Assembly: GCA_020205615.1 (NCBI GenBank)
Contig: CM035163.1
Location: forward strand, 52,301,899-52,365,898
Direction of reading: 5' to 3'
Source of the DNA: Panax quinquefolius
Taxonomy: Eukaryota > Streptophyta > Magnoliopsida > Apiales > Araliaceae
Length of the DNA: 64,000 nucleotides
This document shows positions 11,633 through 22,475 of this stretch, in pieces. The notes below the pieces were generated by a model. The model was not told where the DNA came from, made no database searches, and saw only the letters and a list, made by a program, of their open reading frames with translations. The first letter of the stretch is position 1. Each line of letters begins with the position of its first letter. The translations under genes and the position numbers were made by a program.

Positions 11633-13110
11633 TTATATCATGCACATTCCAAGTTCTCTTCTTAACATACAAAATCTTTCCTCACTCAAGGGTTTAGTAA
11701 AAATATTAGCTAATTGTTTTTCAGTAGGAATACAAATCAATTTAACTAACCCTTTTGAAACATTATCCCTTAAGAAATGATGTCTTACCTCTATATGTTT
11801 TGTACGTGATTGCAAAACAGGATTATTTGATATGTCAATAGCACTAAATTTATCACAATATATAGGCACATTATTGCAGATAATGTCAAAATCACATAGA
11901 GTTTGTTTCATCCATAATATTTGAGAGCAACAACTCCCTGCAGCTAAATATTCACCCTCAATAGCTGATAAAGCAACTGAAGTTTGCTTTTTACTATGCC
12001 ACGAAACAAGACTTTGTCCCAAAAATGTACAAGCACCACTTGTACTTTTTCTATCAACTTGAAACCCTGCATAGTCAGCATCTGAATAACCTATTAGTTC
12101 AAAATGATTACTTAGTGGATAAAATAAACCTAAATTTATAGAACCTCTTAAATACTTAAAAATCCTTTTAACTGCTTGTAAATGGGATTCTTTGGGTTTT
12201 GCTTGAAATCGAGCACAAAGACATACACTATACATTATGTCAGGTCTAGATGCAGTTAAATATAGTAAAGAACCGATCATACCTTGATATTTGGTTAACT
12301 CTACATCTATACCTTTATCATCTGAAGTGAGCTTTATTGAAGTGCTCATTGGTGTAGCTTTTGGATTGGTTTCTTCAAAACCAAATCTTTTAAGAAGCTC
12401 TTTTGTGTATTTGGTTTGATGAATATAGATCCCTTCCTTTGTTTGCTTGATTTGAAGTCCCAGAAAGTAATTTAGCTCTCCCATTAAGCTCATATCAAAT
12501 TCCTTATGCATACATTTTGAAAACCACTCACAGAGAAAATCATTAGTAGCACCAAATATTATATCATCTACATATATTTGAACAATGATTATTTCTTGTT
12601 TTTCATGCTTAATAAATAATGTAGAATCTATTTTACCTCTAGTAAACCACTTGAAAGAAGATACTTACTCAACCTCTCGTACCAAGCCCTGGGAGCTTGT
12701 TTGAGACTATAGAGAGCTTTCTTTAGCTTAAAAACATGACTTGGATATTTCTCATGTTTGAATCCAGGAGGCTTCTTGACATATACTTCTTCATTGATGT
12801 ATCCATTGAGAAACGCACTCTTTACATCCATTTAATAAAGCTTGAATTTCTTGTAACAAGCAAATGCTAACAAGATACGGATAGACTCTAGTCTTGCGAC
12901 TGGAGCATAAGTTTCTTTGTAGTCGATCCCCTCTTGTTGATTGTATCCTTGAGCCACTAGCCTTGCTTTATTTTGAGTGATTGTCCCATGCTCATCAAGC
13001 TTGTTTTTGAACACCCATTTTGTTCCAATGACGGAACTATCTTTAGGAGGAGGCATTAATTCCCAAACTTGACATCGTTCAAATTGTTGAAGTTCCTCTT
13101 GCATTTCCAT
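11633..13110 (-). pseudogene. Ty1/copia reverse transcriptase and RNase H
   Basis: 13110-12832 holds the copia RT start (GTKWVFKNKLDEHG, KARLVAQGYNQQEGIDY, ETYAPVARLESIR). 12831-12628 continues with MDVKSAFLNGYINEEVYVK and ALYSLKQAPRAWY. The interval 12627-12512 carries the catalytic region with a YVDD-type sequence near 12570. 12511-11633 is an unbroken 292-codon tail with YFLGLQIKQ, SLLYLTASRPDI and the RNase H stretches GYSDADYAG, SAIEGEYLA and RTKHIEVRHHFLRD. Stops at 12832 and between 12627 and 12512 break the protein. The RNase H half is well preserved. Confidence 0.9.
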
Positions 13111-13113
13111 GAG

Positions 13114-13875
13114 CTAATTTTCATCAAGTATAGCTTCTTTGGCATTCTTTGGCTCAACTTGTGATAGAAATGCAGAGAATGCGCATTGATTTTGTAGATT
13201 TCTTCGTGTAGTAACTCCTTTGTTTATATCTGCAATAATATTTTCTGGTGGATGATCCTTGAGATACTTTGTTGTCTTTGGCAATTGAACATCGTGTATT
13301 ACCTCTTCTTGCTGAGGAAAATTCTCTTCAAGATCATGTTCATTTTCATGTGGACTATTCAATCCAGCCTGTTGAGCTTGTCCATTCGGTCTGCTGAATG
13401 GTTCTTTTCGGTTTACTGAATTTGTGAAAATCTCCAAATTTCCTGCATCCTCTTCTCTTTCTTTTGGAAGATCATTGTTAGTCCCATTGAAAGTTATATG
13501 AATTGATTCTTCAACACATAATTTGTAAATATTAAAAACACGATATGCTTTGCTATTTTGAGAATAACCAATGAAAATACCTTCATAAGATTTGGCATCA
13601 AATTTTCCCAAGTTATCACTAGTATTTAATATATAACATTTAGATCCGAATATTTTGAAATAACTTATATTAGGAATTTTATTATTCAAAAGTTCATAAG
13701 GAGTTTTCAAAATAATTGGACGAATGAGTACTCTATTTAAAACATAACATGATGTGCTTACCGCCTCGGCCCAAAATTTCTTTGGAAGCTTACTCTCTTG
13801 CAGCAATGTTCTAGTAGTTTCTTGTAATGTTTTATTCTTCCTTTCCACTACTCCATTCTGCTGAGGAGTTCTTGA
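13114..13875 (-). pseudogene. Ty1/copia integrase C-terminal part and linker
   Basis: Starts abruptly at RTPQQNGVVERKN, the last part of the copia integrase core, then FWAEAVSTSCYVLNR, TPYELLNNKIPNI and FDAKSYEGIFIGYS. A variable linker leads into RT. Codons upstream of 13875, although in the same open frame to 13932, are Athila sequence and mark the junction. The zinc-binding domain and the first two catalytic acids are missing, so this could not integrate DNA. Confidence 0.88.
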
Positions 13876-13968
13876 ATAAATAAATAAAAAGAAAATAGAG
13901 ATAGAAATAATGGGTTGCCTCCCATCGAGCACTAAGTTATAGTCAATTAGCTTGACTGTCTCTGAATC

Positions 13969-15258
13969 TCACGTCGAAGAGAGCATTGAGGCGACTTTCT
14001 GTCTGTCTACCTCACCACCAAAGTAATGCTTCAAATTCTGGCCATTCACCTTAAAAGGCTTGTCCGGAAACTTATCAAATACTTCAATTACACCATGCAG
14101 AAAAATAGTCTTCACTGTAAATGGCCCTGACCATCTCGATTTCAGCTTCCCGGGGAAAAGTTTAAGTCTGGATTTATAAAGCAAAGCCCTTGGTCCAGGT
14201 TCAAAGGCTCTCTCAATGATCTTTTGGTCATGCCATTTCTTCACCTTCTCCTTGTACAACTTCGAATTCTCATATGCCTGTAATCTAAATTCATCCAACT
14301 CATTTAGTTGGAGTAGGCATTTCTCCCCCGCAGCTTTTAAATCAAAATTGAGCTTTCGAATTGCCCAATATGCCTTATGCTCTAGCTCCATAGGAAGGTG
14401 ATAGGATTTTCCATACACGAGCTGAAAAGGTGACATACCCAACAGAGTCTTGAATGCAGTCCTATAAGCCCATAGTGCATCATCCAACTTTAACGACCAG
14501 TCCTTCCGTGAGGGATTCACAACTTTTTCAAGGATTCTCTTGACTTCTCGATTTGACACTTCAGCTTGGCCATTTTTCTGTGGGTGATAAGTTGTAGCAA
14601 TGCAATGGTTCACCCCATACTTGGCCAACAAAGCTGTAAACTTCCTGTTGCAGAAATGACTACCTTCGTCACTGATGATGGCTCTTGGAGTCCCAAATCT
14701 TGTAAAGATACTTCAGTGTAAAAACCTTAGGACAACCTTGGCATCATTTGTCGAAAGAGCTGCCACTTCTACCCATTTTGAGACATAATCCACTGCGAGC
14801 AAGATGTAGAGATTTTCACAGGAAGAAACAAAATGTCCCATGAAATCAATCCCCCACACATTATAAATTTCTACTTCAAGGATCGTATTCAATGGCATTT
14901 CATTTCTTTTGGAGATGTTCCCCACTCGTTGACATCTGTCACACCACTGGACAAAATTGTATGCATCCTTAAAAATTATCGGCCAGTAGAATCCTGCTTG
15001 TAGCACTCTAGCCGTAGTTCTTTCACCACCATAGTGACCTCCATACACAGTAGAGTGACAATCCTGCAGAATCCCCTCAGTCTCTCTATATGGAATACAC
15101 CTTCTGATCACTTGATCAGAACATTGTTTAAACAAATAAGGCTCATCCCATATATACCATTTGACATCATGCAGAAATTTCTTCTTTTGATAACCCACCA
15201 AGTCAGAAGGTACCATCTTACTCACCAGATAATTCACGTAGTCTGCGAAACATGGCAC
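13969..15258 (-). pseudogene. Athila integrase
   Basis: 15258-14713 holds the H2C2 zinc domain ([11 protein letters not shown]...[11 protein letters not shown]) and the start of the catalytic core ([25 protein letters not shown]). 14631-13969 continues after a frame break with [42 protein letters not shown] and the C-terminal domain, ending SLLSS-like. No chromodomain follows, as expected for Athila. The frame changes between 14713 and 14631, so the core is split. It lies downstream of RNase H in the same direction. Confidence 0.9.
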
Positions 15259-17138
15259 TTCCCTTTCACCACAAACAACTGCTCATCTAGAAAGGTCTCA
15301 TTGATCATAACTTTATCGTCTGCCTTCCTTTCCGGATTCTCTAGTTGCAATAAGTGGTCCGCCACTTGGTTTTCTGTGCCCTTTCTGTCCTTGATCTCCA
15401 AATTAAATTCCTGTAGTAATAAAATCCATCTGATCAACTGGGGTTTTGCATCCTTCTTTGCCATTAAATGTCGAATTACCATGTGATTCATATACACTAT
15501 TACCCTTGTGCCAATCAGATATGCTCAAAATTTATCGAAGGCGTACACCACTGCCAATAACTCTTTCTCTGTGGTGGTGTAGTTTAACTATGCATCTGTA
15601 AGGGTCTTGCTGGCATAATAGATCACATGAAAAATCTTCTCTTTCCTCTGCCCCAAAATAGCCCCTACAACATAATCGCTGGCATCACACATCAACTCGA
15701 ATGACAATTCCCAATCTATTACGGTAATCACTGGTGCTGAGGTTAGTTTCCTCTTTAAATGCTCAAATGCTGACACGCAGGCTTCATCAAAATTAAATTG
15801 TGCATCCTTCTCCAATAGACTTCATAGAGGTTTAGTTATCTTGGAAAAGTCCTTGATGAATCTGCGGTAGAAAGCTACATGTCCCAGAAAACTGCGAACA
15901 CCTTTTATTGAAGTAGGTGGTGGCAAGTTCTCAATCGTATCCAGCTTCGCTCTATCCACCTCAAGTCCCTTCTTCAAAAACTTGTGTCCCAGTATGATTC
16001 CTTCTTGTACCATGAAATGGCACTTTTCCTAGTTCAGCACTAAGTTTGTCTCAACACATCTCTTCAAAACCATAACCAGATTCTCAAGCCATAAATCAAA
16101 CGAGTCCCTAAAGACTGAGAAGTCATCTATAAAGACCTCCACATTCTGCTGCACCATGTCTGAAAATATAGCCATCATGCATCTCTAAAAGGTGGCTGGA
16201 GCATTGCACAATCAAAAAGACATCCTTCTAAAAGCAAAAGTGTCATATGAACATGTGAAGGTAGTCTTTTCCTGGTCTTCTAGAGCTATCATAATCTGAT
16301 TGTAGCCTGAATACCCATCCAGAAGGCAATAATACTCATGACTCGCTAATCTGTATAACATTTGATCAATGAATGGGAGTAAAAAATGATCTTTCCTTGT
16401 AGCTTTGTTAAGCTTGCGGTAGTCCATGCAGACTCTCCACCCCGTCATTGTTCTTTTTGGAATCAACTCATTATTCTCATTAGTCACGACTGTCATACCA
16501 CTCTTCTTCGGTACACACTACACTGGGCTCACCCATGAGCTGTCTGAGATCGGATAAATTATGCCTGCATCCAGCCATTTCAGTACCTCTTTCTTGACCA
16601 CTTCTTTCATTATCGAATTAAGTCTTCTTTGTTGTTCAACAGACGGCTTACTAGCATCTTCCAGCAAGATCTTATGCATACAGAATAAAGGGATGATCCC
16701 TTTGATATCTGCTATGGTCCATCCAATAGCTGATTTGAACTCTCTAAGCACTCGTAGCAATTTTTCTTCCTGAAAAGATGTTAGTGTAGAAGAAATAATC
16801 ACAGGTAGCTTTGAATCTTTACTTAAAAATGCATACCTGCGATGTTCTAGAAGTGGTTTTAATTCAAGCTCTGGAGGTGACTCAAGAGATGGCTTTAATT
16901 TTACCGATGATTCTTCCTCTTTTGTCAATGGATCGACAGGTGTCCTGAATTTTCTGAATTGTGGAGTAGTGTCCAGATATTGCACAAGTTCGTCGAACTC
17001 CTCATCCTCCCAATCTGAATTTTTAGCAGTGACATTCTTCCACGGTTCATAATTCACTAAATTCTGCACTTCATCATATAAGACCCGATCCACCAAATCA
17101 ACCCAGAAACATTCTTCATCATCTGTTGGGAACTTCAT
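15234..17138 (-). pseudogene. Athila reverse transcriptase and RNase H
   Basis: One reading frame runs from 17138 to 15234, interrupted by several nonsense codons. It shows a linker with EFKSAIGWTIADIKGI, the RT fingers (GWRVCMDYRKLNKATRKDHF), the palm (LLDGYSGYNQI), the catalytic FIDDF near 16125, the thumb (VRSFLGHVAFYRRFIKDFS) and RNase H ([26 protein letters not shown]). At least two stops are TAG where the family has a CAG glutamine (16185-16187, 15588-15590). Because the frame is kept, the protein died mainly by point mutation. Confidence 0.9.
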
Positions 17139-17198
17139 GGCTTTAAAGACATTAAAAGTGACCTCTTAATCATGAACACGTATAGTGAGTTCCCCTTT

Positions 17199-17801
17199 CT
17201 ACACATCTATCAAAGTCTTTCCTGTGGCTAAGAATGGTCTCCCCAGTATGATTGGTATGCTTTTGTCTTCCTCGTAATCTAAAATGATGAAGTCAGCCGG
17301 AAAGATAAATTTATCCACCTTCACCAAGACATCCTCAACAATTCCCCATGGATACATGATGGATCTGTCAGCTAACTGCAATGAAATGTTTGTCGGCCTT
17401 GGAGCCGATAATCCTAACTGATTAAATATTGACAAGGGCATCAAATTTATACTTGCCCCGAGATCACATAAACACTTACTGAAACTCATCTTCCCGATTG
17501 TGCATGGAATTATGAAACTGCCCGGATCCTTCAGCTTTAGAGGTAATTTATGTTGAAGCACTGCATTGCATTCCTCTGTCAAGGCTACTGTCTCAAACTC
17601 GTCTAATTTCCTCTTCCTTGACAATATACCCTTCATGAACTTTGCATAGCTTGGCATCTGTTCCAATGCCTCGGCGAAAGGTATGTTGATTTGCAGCTTT
17701 TTAAATACCTCTAGAAACTTGTTGAATTGCTTATCCTCCCTCTGCTTATTTAATCTCTGTGGATATGGAACTCGAGGGTGAACTGGTGGTACTGAACTCA
17801 T
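17199..17801 (-). pseudogene. Athila gag-protease junction and aspartic protease
   Basis: 200 open codons. The N-terminal half is the gag-protease linker (PYPQRLNKQREDKQFNKFLEV, PSYAKFMKGILS). The second half is the retropepsin, with CDLGASINLMPLSIF (the form of the active site usual in Athila), and ends ILGRPFLATG...LIDV. The end at 17199-17201 is a TAG where the next conserved residue would be glutamine (Q-KGELT), so the frame once continued into RT. The protease would cut the gag-pol polyprotein. Confidence 0.85.
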
Positions 17802-17847
17802 AGGCTTCGCAACTGACCCTGCTTTATCTTTCTCTTCATGTTATACC

Positions 17848-19400
17848 TCAAAACTTTCCAGGTTTTCTTTCTCGGAATAGTCCACCGCTTTCTGCCTCAA
17901 TGCCAGTAGTGAGTTCTTGATGTAATAATGCTACGAAAGCACGACTTAGAAAGACTGTAAAATCTTTCCCATATCTTAATGTGATTTCTTGGCACTGTTC
18001 CTTCCCATCTCTTCTTGGATTTGTCTCTGTGTTATATGGCAAAGAACCTTGGGGCCTGTTGTTAAGCATGCTCGCCATTTGCCCCATCTGAGTCTCCAAA
18101 TTCTTAATAGCCACTGCTTGTCTCATGATCATCACCTCCATGTTTGCCATGTATTTCAACATCATCTCCTCGACTTCTGATTTCTTTTCTTGCTGAGGTG
18201 GAGCTCGAGTGTGATGTTGTTGTTGTTGAGAAAATCCCAACGGAAACGGTGGTTTTGGTGTAAAATGTGGCTGAGAAGGCTGTGATGAAATTGTTGATTC
18301 GGCTAAAACTGATTCTGCTAATTCCCTTGGTTATTAGACCAACTGAAGTTTGGATGATTGCGGTTGTTGGGGTGGTATGTGTTCTGAAACTATCCTTGGT
18401 CTTTCCTGTAATTACTAACATACTGTACTGACTCCGAGCTGATAGCACACTGATCTGTGGAGTGTGACCCCGCATAAATCTCACATACGAAGGCAACTGT
18501 TTTCACTTTGCTCTCTGACAGTGTATCTATTTTCTTTGCCATAGTTGCCATCTGTGCCGACAACTCAGTAATAGCATCTACCTCCAACAAACCTGCAACC
18601 TTGGGCTGTGGCATCCGAGATGTAGGATTCTGAAAATCATTTGCAACCATAGTCTCGATAAGTGTATAGGCCTCGTCATAGCTATTCGCCCATAATGCCC
18701 CTCCTGCAGCTGCATCTACAATAGGTCTCGATTGCCAACCCAATCCATTGTAAAATGTATTGATTACCATCCAATCCGGCATACCGTGATGCGGACACTT
18801 CCTCAGCATCTCTTTATATCTCTCTCATGCTTCATATAAGGACTCGCCCTATTGTTGCTCAAACTAAGAGATAGTTGTCCTCATCTTTGCAGTCTTAGCC
18901 ATTGGGAAAAACTTAGATAAGAATTTATGTGCTAAGTCCTCCCATGTAGTGATTGACCCTGACGGCAAAGAGTGTAGCAAACTCCTCGCCTTATCCCTCA
19001 ATGAGAATGGGAATAGCCTAAGTCTGATAGCATCCTTCGTCACACCGTTGTATCTGAATGTATCACAAATCTCTATAAAACTCAATAGGTGTTCATTCGG
19101 ATCATCCGTAGCAGCACCCCCAAATTGTACCAAATTCTGCACCATCTAAATAGTGCTCGGTTTTATCTCGAAAGTATTCGCTGCTATCACCGGTCTGACT
19201 ATGCTCGACTGTAGTCCATTTATATTCAACATGGAATAATCTCTTAGAGCCTTGTGTTCCTCTCTTTGTTCTTCTGCCATGTCAGATATAGTACTTTCCA
19301 ACTGAGCTTGCAAATTTCTTCGTACACTTGCTTTCCAACCTTTTCCGTTAATGTTATTCTGCGCTGGTATTAATTCAGAATTAGATGATCTCGTGTGCAT
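17848..19400 (-). pseudogene. Athila gag
   Basis: 19400-19146 is the N-terminus (MHTRSSNSELIPAQ). 19145-18864 holds the capsid core (HLLSFIEICDTFRYNGV, RLFPFSLRDKARSLLHSLPSGSITTW, KFLSKFFP). 18809-18390 continues the capsid (YNGLGWQSRPIVDAAAGG) and carries a C-rich knuckle-like end (CEIYAGSHSTDQC). 18496-17848 is a glutamine- and histidine-rich tail in other frames. The first break (19146-19148) is TAG in place of CAG. Gag would form the virus-like particle. Confidence 0.88.
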
Positions 19401-19523
19401 AAAAATCTACAAGTACCTGAAATCACAAATAAAACAAAAAAAGAAATGAGATAAGAATAGATAAGTCTAAGTCATACAATATAGCTTAAAATTGATGATA
19501 ATTATTTAAATTTAAACGCCTGT

Positions 19524-19540
19524 CCCCGGCAACGGCGCCA
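19524..19540 (-). other. Athila primer binding site, tRNA-Asp type
   Basis: On the - strand it reads TGGCGCCGTTGCCGGGG, the exact complement of the 3' end of plant tRNA-Asp (CCCCGGCAACGGCGCCA). It lies six bases inside the right LTR, which fixes that LTR as the 5' LTR. Confidence 0.93.
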
Positions 19541-19546
19541 AAAACA

Positions 19547-21106
19547 TGTTGCCTCTTTTTCAGTTCTAACAAAAGAGCTCTAACTCATGCAAGCATACAT
19601 GTGTAAACAAGTAATACAGAGTAAGTACAGTATCGTCCCACAGAGAAAGTTGTTTAATTTAAACTCTTATGCATCAACTAAATCAATATTTGTATATGCT
19701 TAAACTAATGACTAGAATTGTGAATTTATTCTAAATGCAAATAATAACTAAAATGAGAATAAAAATGTAACAAAGCAAATCTGGAAATAATGGGATCCTA
19801 ATTTCATTTAATACTTCATCTAATTGCCACCATCACACAAGATTGCTTACATATCATAGAAAAGTAGTCAAGAGCACTAAAATAGTCATAGCCATTTTTC
19901 AATGCACTATGACCTACTCACACAATATCCACAAGCGATAGACACCATGTAATCATCAATATAACCAAAATCACTATATGTCTATGTGAAATTGCAACCA
20001 TATTGAATTTAAACTCAAGCCCTTATTTTAACTCATACGGTGAAACAGTATATGTCTATCTGGTTCATGAAATACACAAGCCATACAAAACAGCCCCATA
20101 TACGTACGCTACCATGATTACAATCCATACTCGCATATTCATTGTCAATTCCATACAACTACTAAAAATGAATGGTGATCAAGCATTCATGCATGCAAAA
20201 CAACCATGGTAGAAATTCCTTATGATATGTAAAACAGTCCAGCAATCAAGCATGCAACTAAACTACATATTAAAATCCGTTAGAATCCCGTAATGGAATT
20301 TAGTTCATGACTGAACCAAAAGCCATTATGGGATCAAAGCTAAACATGGCTAATAAGCAAACAATTGAAAGGGAAGGGATAGAAACGATCAAATCCAATT
20401 GCTGATTATAAACCAATATTAACGTTTAAATCCTCATATAAATCCAACAAAATAACAAGAGTTATCCACAATGATTGGAAATCCCACGAAGAATTAGAAA
20501 AGATGGAGTTTAGGCTTCGTTTCACGTTGGAATCTCTCGAGTGTAAACCCTAGTTCTCGATATCAAAAAAAACGTAAAAACTAATGAATGATCGTCGACA
20601 TCGGATATAAATCGTTTTAATTAATTACAACCTTTAAAATTAAAATTAAATTAAAATAAATTACAAAGAAGAAGAACCATCGACGCGTCGAGTGGCGCTC
20701 CTCTATGTATTTCTGTGGCGGGCGCGTGTGCATTTTTGGTCGGTGAGTGAGTGGTCACGCTGGCAGCTGTGTCTTTGGCTTCAGATATAGCCGCCATGGC
20801 CTGCGCAACTTGAGTTCGATTCATCACAGATACCGATATGTTCTGCACGCTTCATTTCCTTGTCCATCAACACCCATGCTTAGCTTCTCTGCTCCAATTG
20901 ATCCTCATGCCATGCAGCCATTAGTCTCATGCCATCTAGCCTCACCAAATCATTCAATTTCTTGTAATTGTTCCACCAAAGGAGTTTTAAGTAAATACAA
21001 TGCAAAATAACATGAAATGCAACTAAAAACACACTAAAATGTACTTGAGATGGGCATAGTTCACGTGAATTAATATCCAATAAGTAGGTGTAAAACCCAC
21101 TTATCA
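19547..21106 (-). repeat. Athila 5' LTR (right copy)
   Basis: 1560 bp, same ends and order as 4627-6147. It differs by small indels near 20520-20700 and by scattered substitutions. The promoter should lie here on the - strand, but I cannot point to a sure TATA box. Confidence 0.92.
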
Positions 21107-21236
21107 TGAATCCAGATCACACCCAAAACACTGTATTATGTAAAAATTCTAGCTCCATAAAATATTAAACATTTTTTTTAGTTATTTTTAAAAAAGGTTT
21201 GTATTTTATAAAGTGCAGGATCTGGACTAGATTCGG

Positions 21237-21310
<74 letters not shown>

Positions 21311-21354
21311 CTTATTCTTGAATATGATACCATTTGGTAATTTTACGGACCAAA
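21107..21354. repeat. AT-rich spacer with (TA)n tract and palindrome
   Basis: Between the Athila LTR and the pararetrovirus lies a short unassigned stretch, then an almost pure (TA)n tract (21242-21309). Next comes an inverted repeat with 13-bp perfect arms (21326-21338 and 21349-21361), whose right arm overlaps the viral primer site. No gene is present. Confidence 0.85.
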
Positions 21355-21366
21355 TGGTATCGAGAA
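21355..21366 (+). other. viral primer binding site (initiator tRNA-Met type), worn
   Basis: TGGTATCGAGAA is close to the TGGTATCAGAGC complement of initiator tRNA-Met. It lies 239 bases before the first viral ATG and marks the conventional genome start. The array at 36-43 kb carries better copies. Confidence 0.6.
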
Positions 21367-21593
21367 TATGTTGTTGTTCTCTCGCTTTCTAGCGACCCGG
21401 TAAGATCTTTTGATTTACTTCATTAAAACTGTTTTCAAAAATCATTACATCCTTTATCAGAAGTCACCTAACTTACTGTAGAACACCTTGTTCGCTGTCA
21501 ACCCTAGGTAAGTCTCTTGTGCGAGCAGTGATGGGTTTTAGAACAATAGGTATGAGTCTATCCAGGTAAGAGGGTCTGAATGGAAGATAAAGA

Positions 21594-22475
21594 GTGAATA
21601 TATTTTTAAACCCAGTAATAATGAGTAGGTTATTTAGATCTAACTCCTCAGCTAGTCATAGGTCAACCTTGCAACCTTTACCAGACATAGTTAATCAGGA
21701 AGAAAACAGTTATGAAAATATTAGTCAAGTTTTACATAACTGGAATATACCCAGAATTTCTCCCAAAGAAATTTATAAGTCAACATTTTAAGATAACTTT
21801 AAAATAGATTATAATGTTAAAACAGTTGAAAAGGTTTATGCTATTAACAAAGAGTATGAAAATTGTAGCCTTCTTTCCCCAGATGTTATTAAAAAACATA
21901 GAAAAAAGGGTTATAATTTCATCCACATAGGTCTAGTTCAAGTAGCAGTTAAACCATTGAATATTAAAGGAATTAATTCAAGTATCTACCTCTGTCTCAG
22001 AGATGCTAGATTTTTGAATTATTATCCAAGCATAATAGGTGCTATGGAAGCCAGTCTGCACAATGGTCCTATCCATTTTAATTGCTTTCCTGACTTCACA
22101 CTTAGTCTAAGTGATCAACACCTATTAAAAGCTTTAACATTAAATATTAAAAAAGCAGGAGAAATTACATAAATGATTGAAGGTTCTCAACCAATTGCTC
22201 TAATCTATAGAATTTATTATAAGACCATGAAGACTAATTTGAATGTCCATGCTCTTAATAAAAGCCCTAAAGATCACACTGTATTAATTCAAAGTTCAAC
22301 CAGTGATGCTAATATCCAAATCCCTAGAATAATTCTATGGAAAGATATTACGTTACCCAGTCAATGGATTTTACCAAGTGAAATACCACAGCAGCCTGTA
22401 GTAAACAACGTAGTGAACATTGAAAACATAAGGCAATTTTACGATGGAGCTGTCAAAGTTAGCTTTGAGCGTTAG
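21594..22475 (+). pseudogene. pararetroviral movement protein
   Basis: A single frame from 21594 to 22475 is interrupted by two TAA codons (21789-21791 and 22170-22172). The caulimovirid movement-protein core is clear: a FIHIGLVQVAV segment, LCLRDARF, then an ASLHNGPI and FNCFPDFTLSL segment around 21910-22100. In a live virus it would form tubules for passage through plasmodesmata. The N-terminus is serine- and arginine-rich; the first ATG or the one 30 bases on could be the start. A fragment of the downstream end recurs at 39963-40328. Confidence 0.85.

Larger units (their letters stand above)
7558..13875 (-). mobile_element. 5'-truncated SIRE-type Ty1/copia element nested in the Athila element
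   Basis: On the - strand, in order: C-terminal integrase, RT, RNase H, an additional ORF, polypurine tract, 3' LTR. The integrase-RT-RNase H order is diagnostic of Ty1/copia. The GKFDAKSYEGIFIGYS integrase tail, the post-pol ORF and the GGGGGAGAA polypurine tracts fit the SIRE/Maximus lineage. The 5' LTR, gag, protease and integrase core are missing. The break is near 13875, where Athila sequence resumes. Confidence 0.85.
4627..21106 (-). mobile_element. Athila-type Ty3/gypsy retrotransposon, complete ends, nested copia inside
   Basis: Long terminal repeats with TG...CA ends bound the element (4627-6147 and 19547-21106). The coding order on the - strand is gag, protease, RT, RNase H, integrase, then a long 3' region. 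The primer site matches the 3' end of plant tRNA-Asp, as known for Athila/Tat elements, and the gag and RT motifs are Athila-like. The flanks TGTAT (4622-4626) and TGAAT (21107-21111) match at 4 of 5 positions and may be a worn target duplication. A truncated copia element sits between integrase and the 3' LTR. All ORFs are interrupted. Confidence 0.9.

Noticed and set aside
19524..19540. 3' end of a tRNA-Asp gene
   Set aside because: Only the terminal 17 bases match and they lie beside an LTR; it is the primer binding site of the Athila element, not a tRNA gene.
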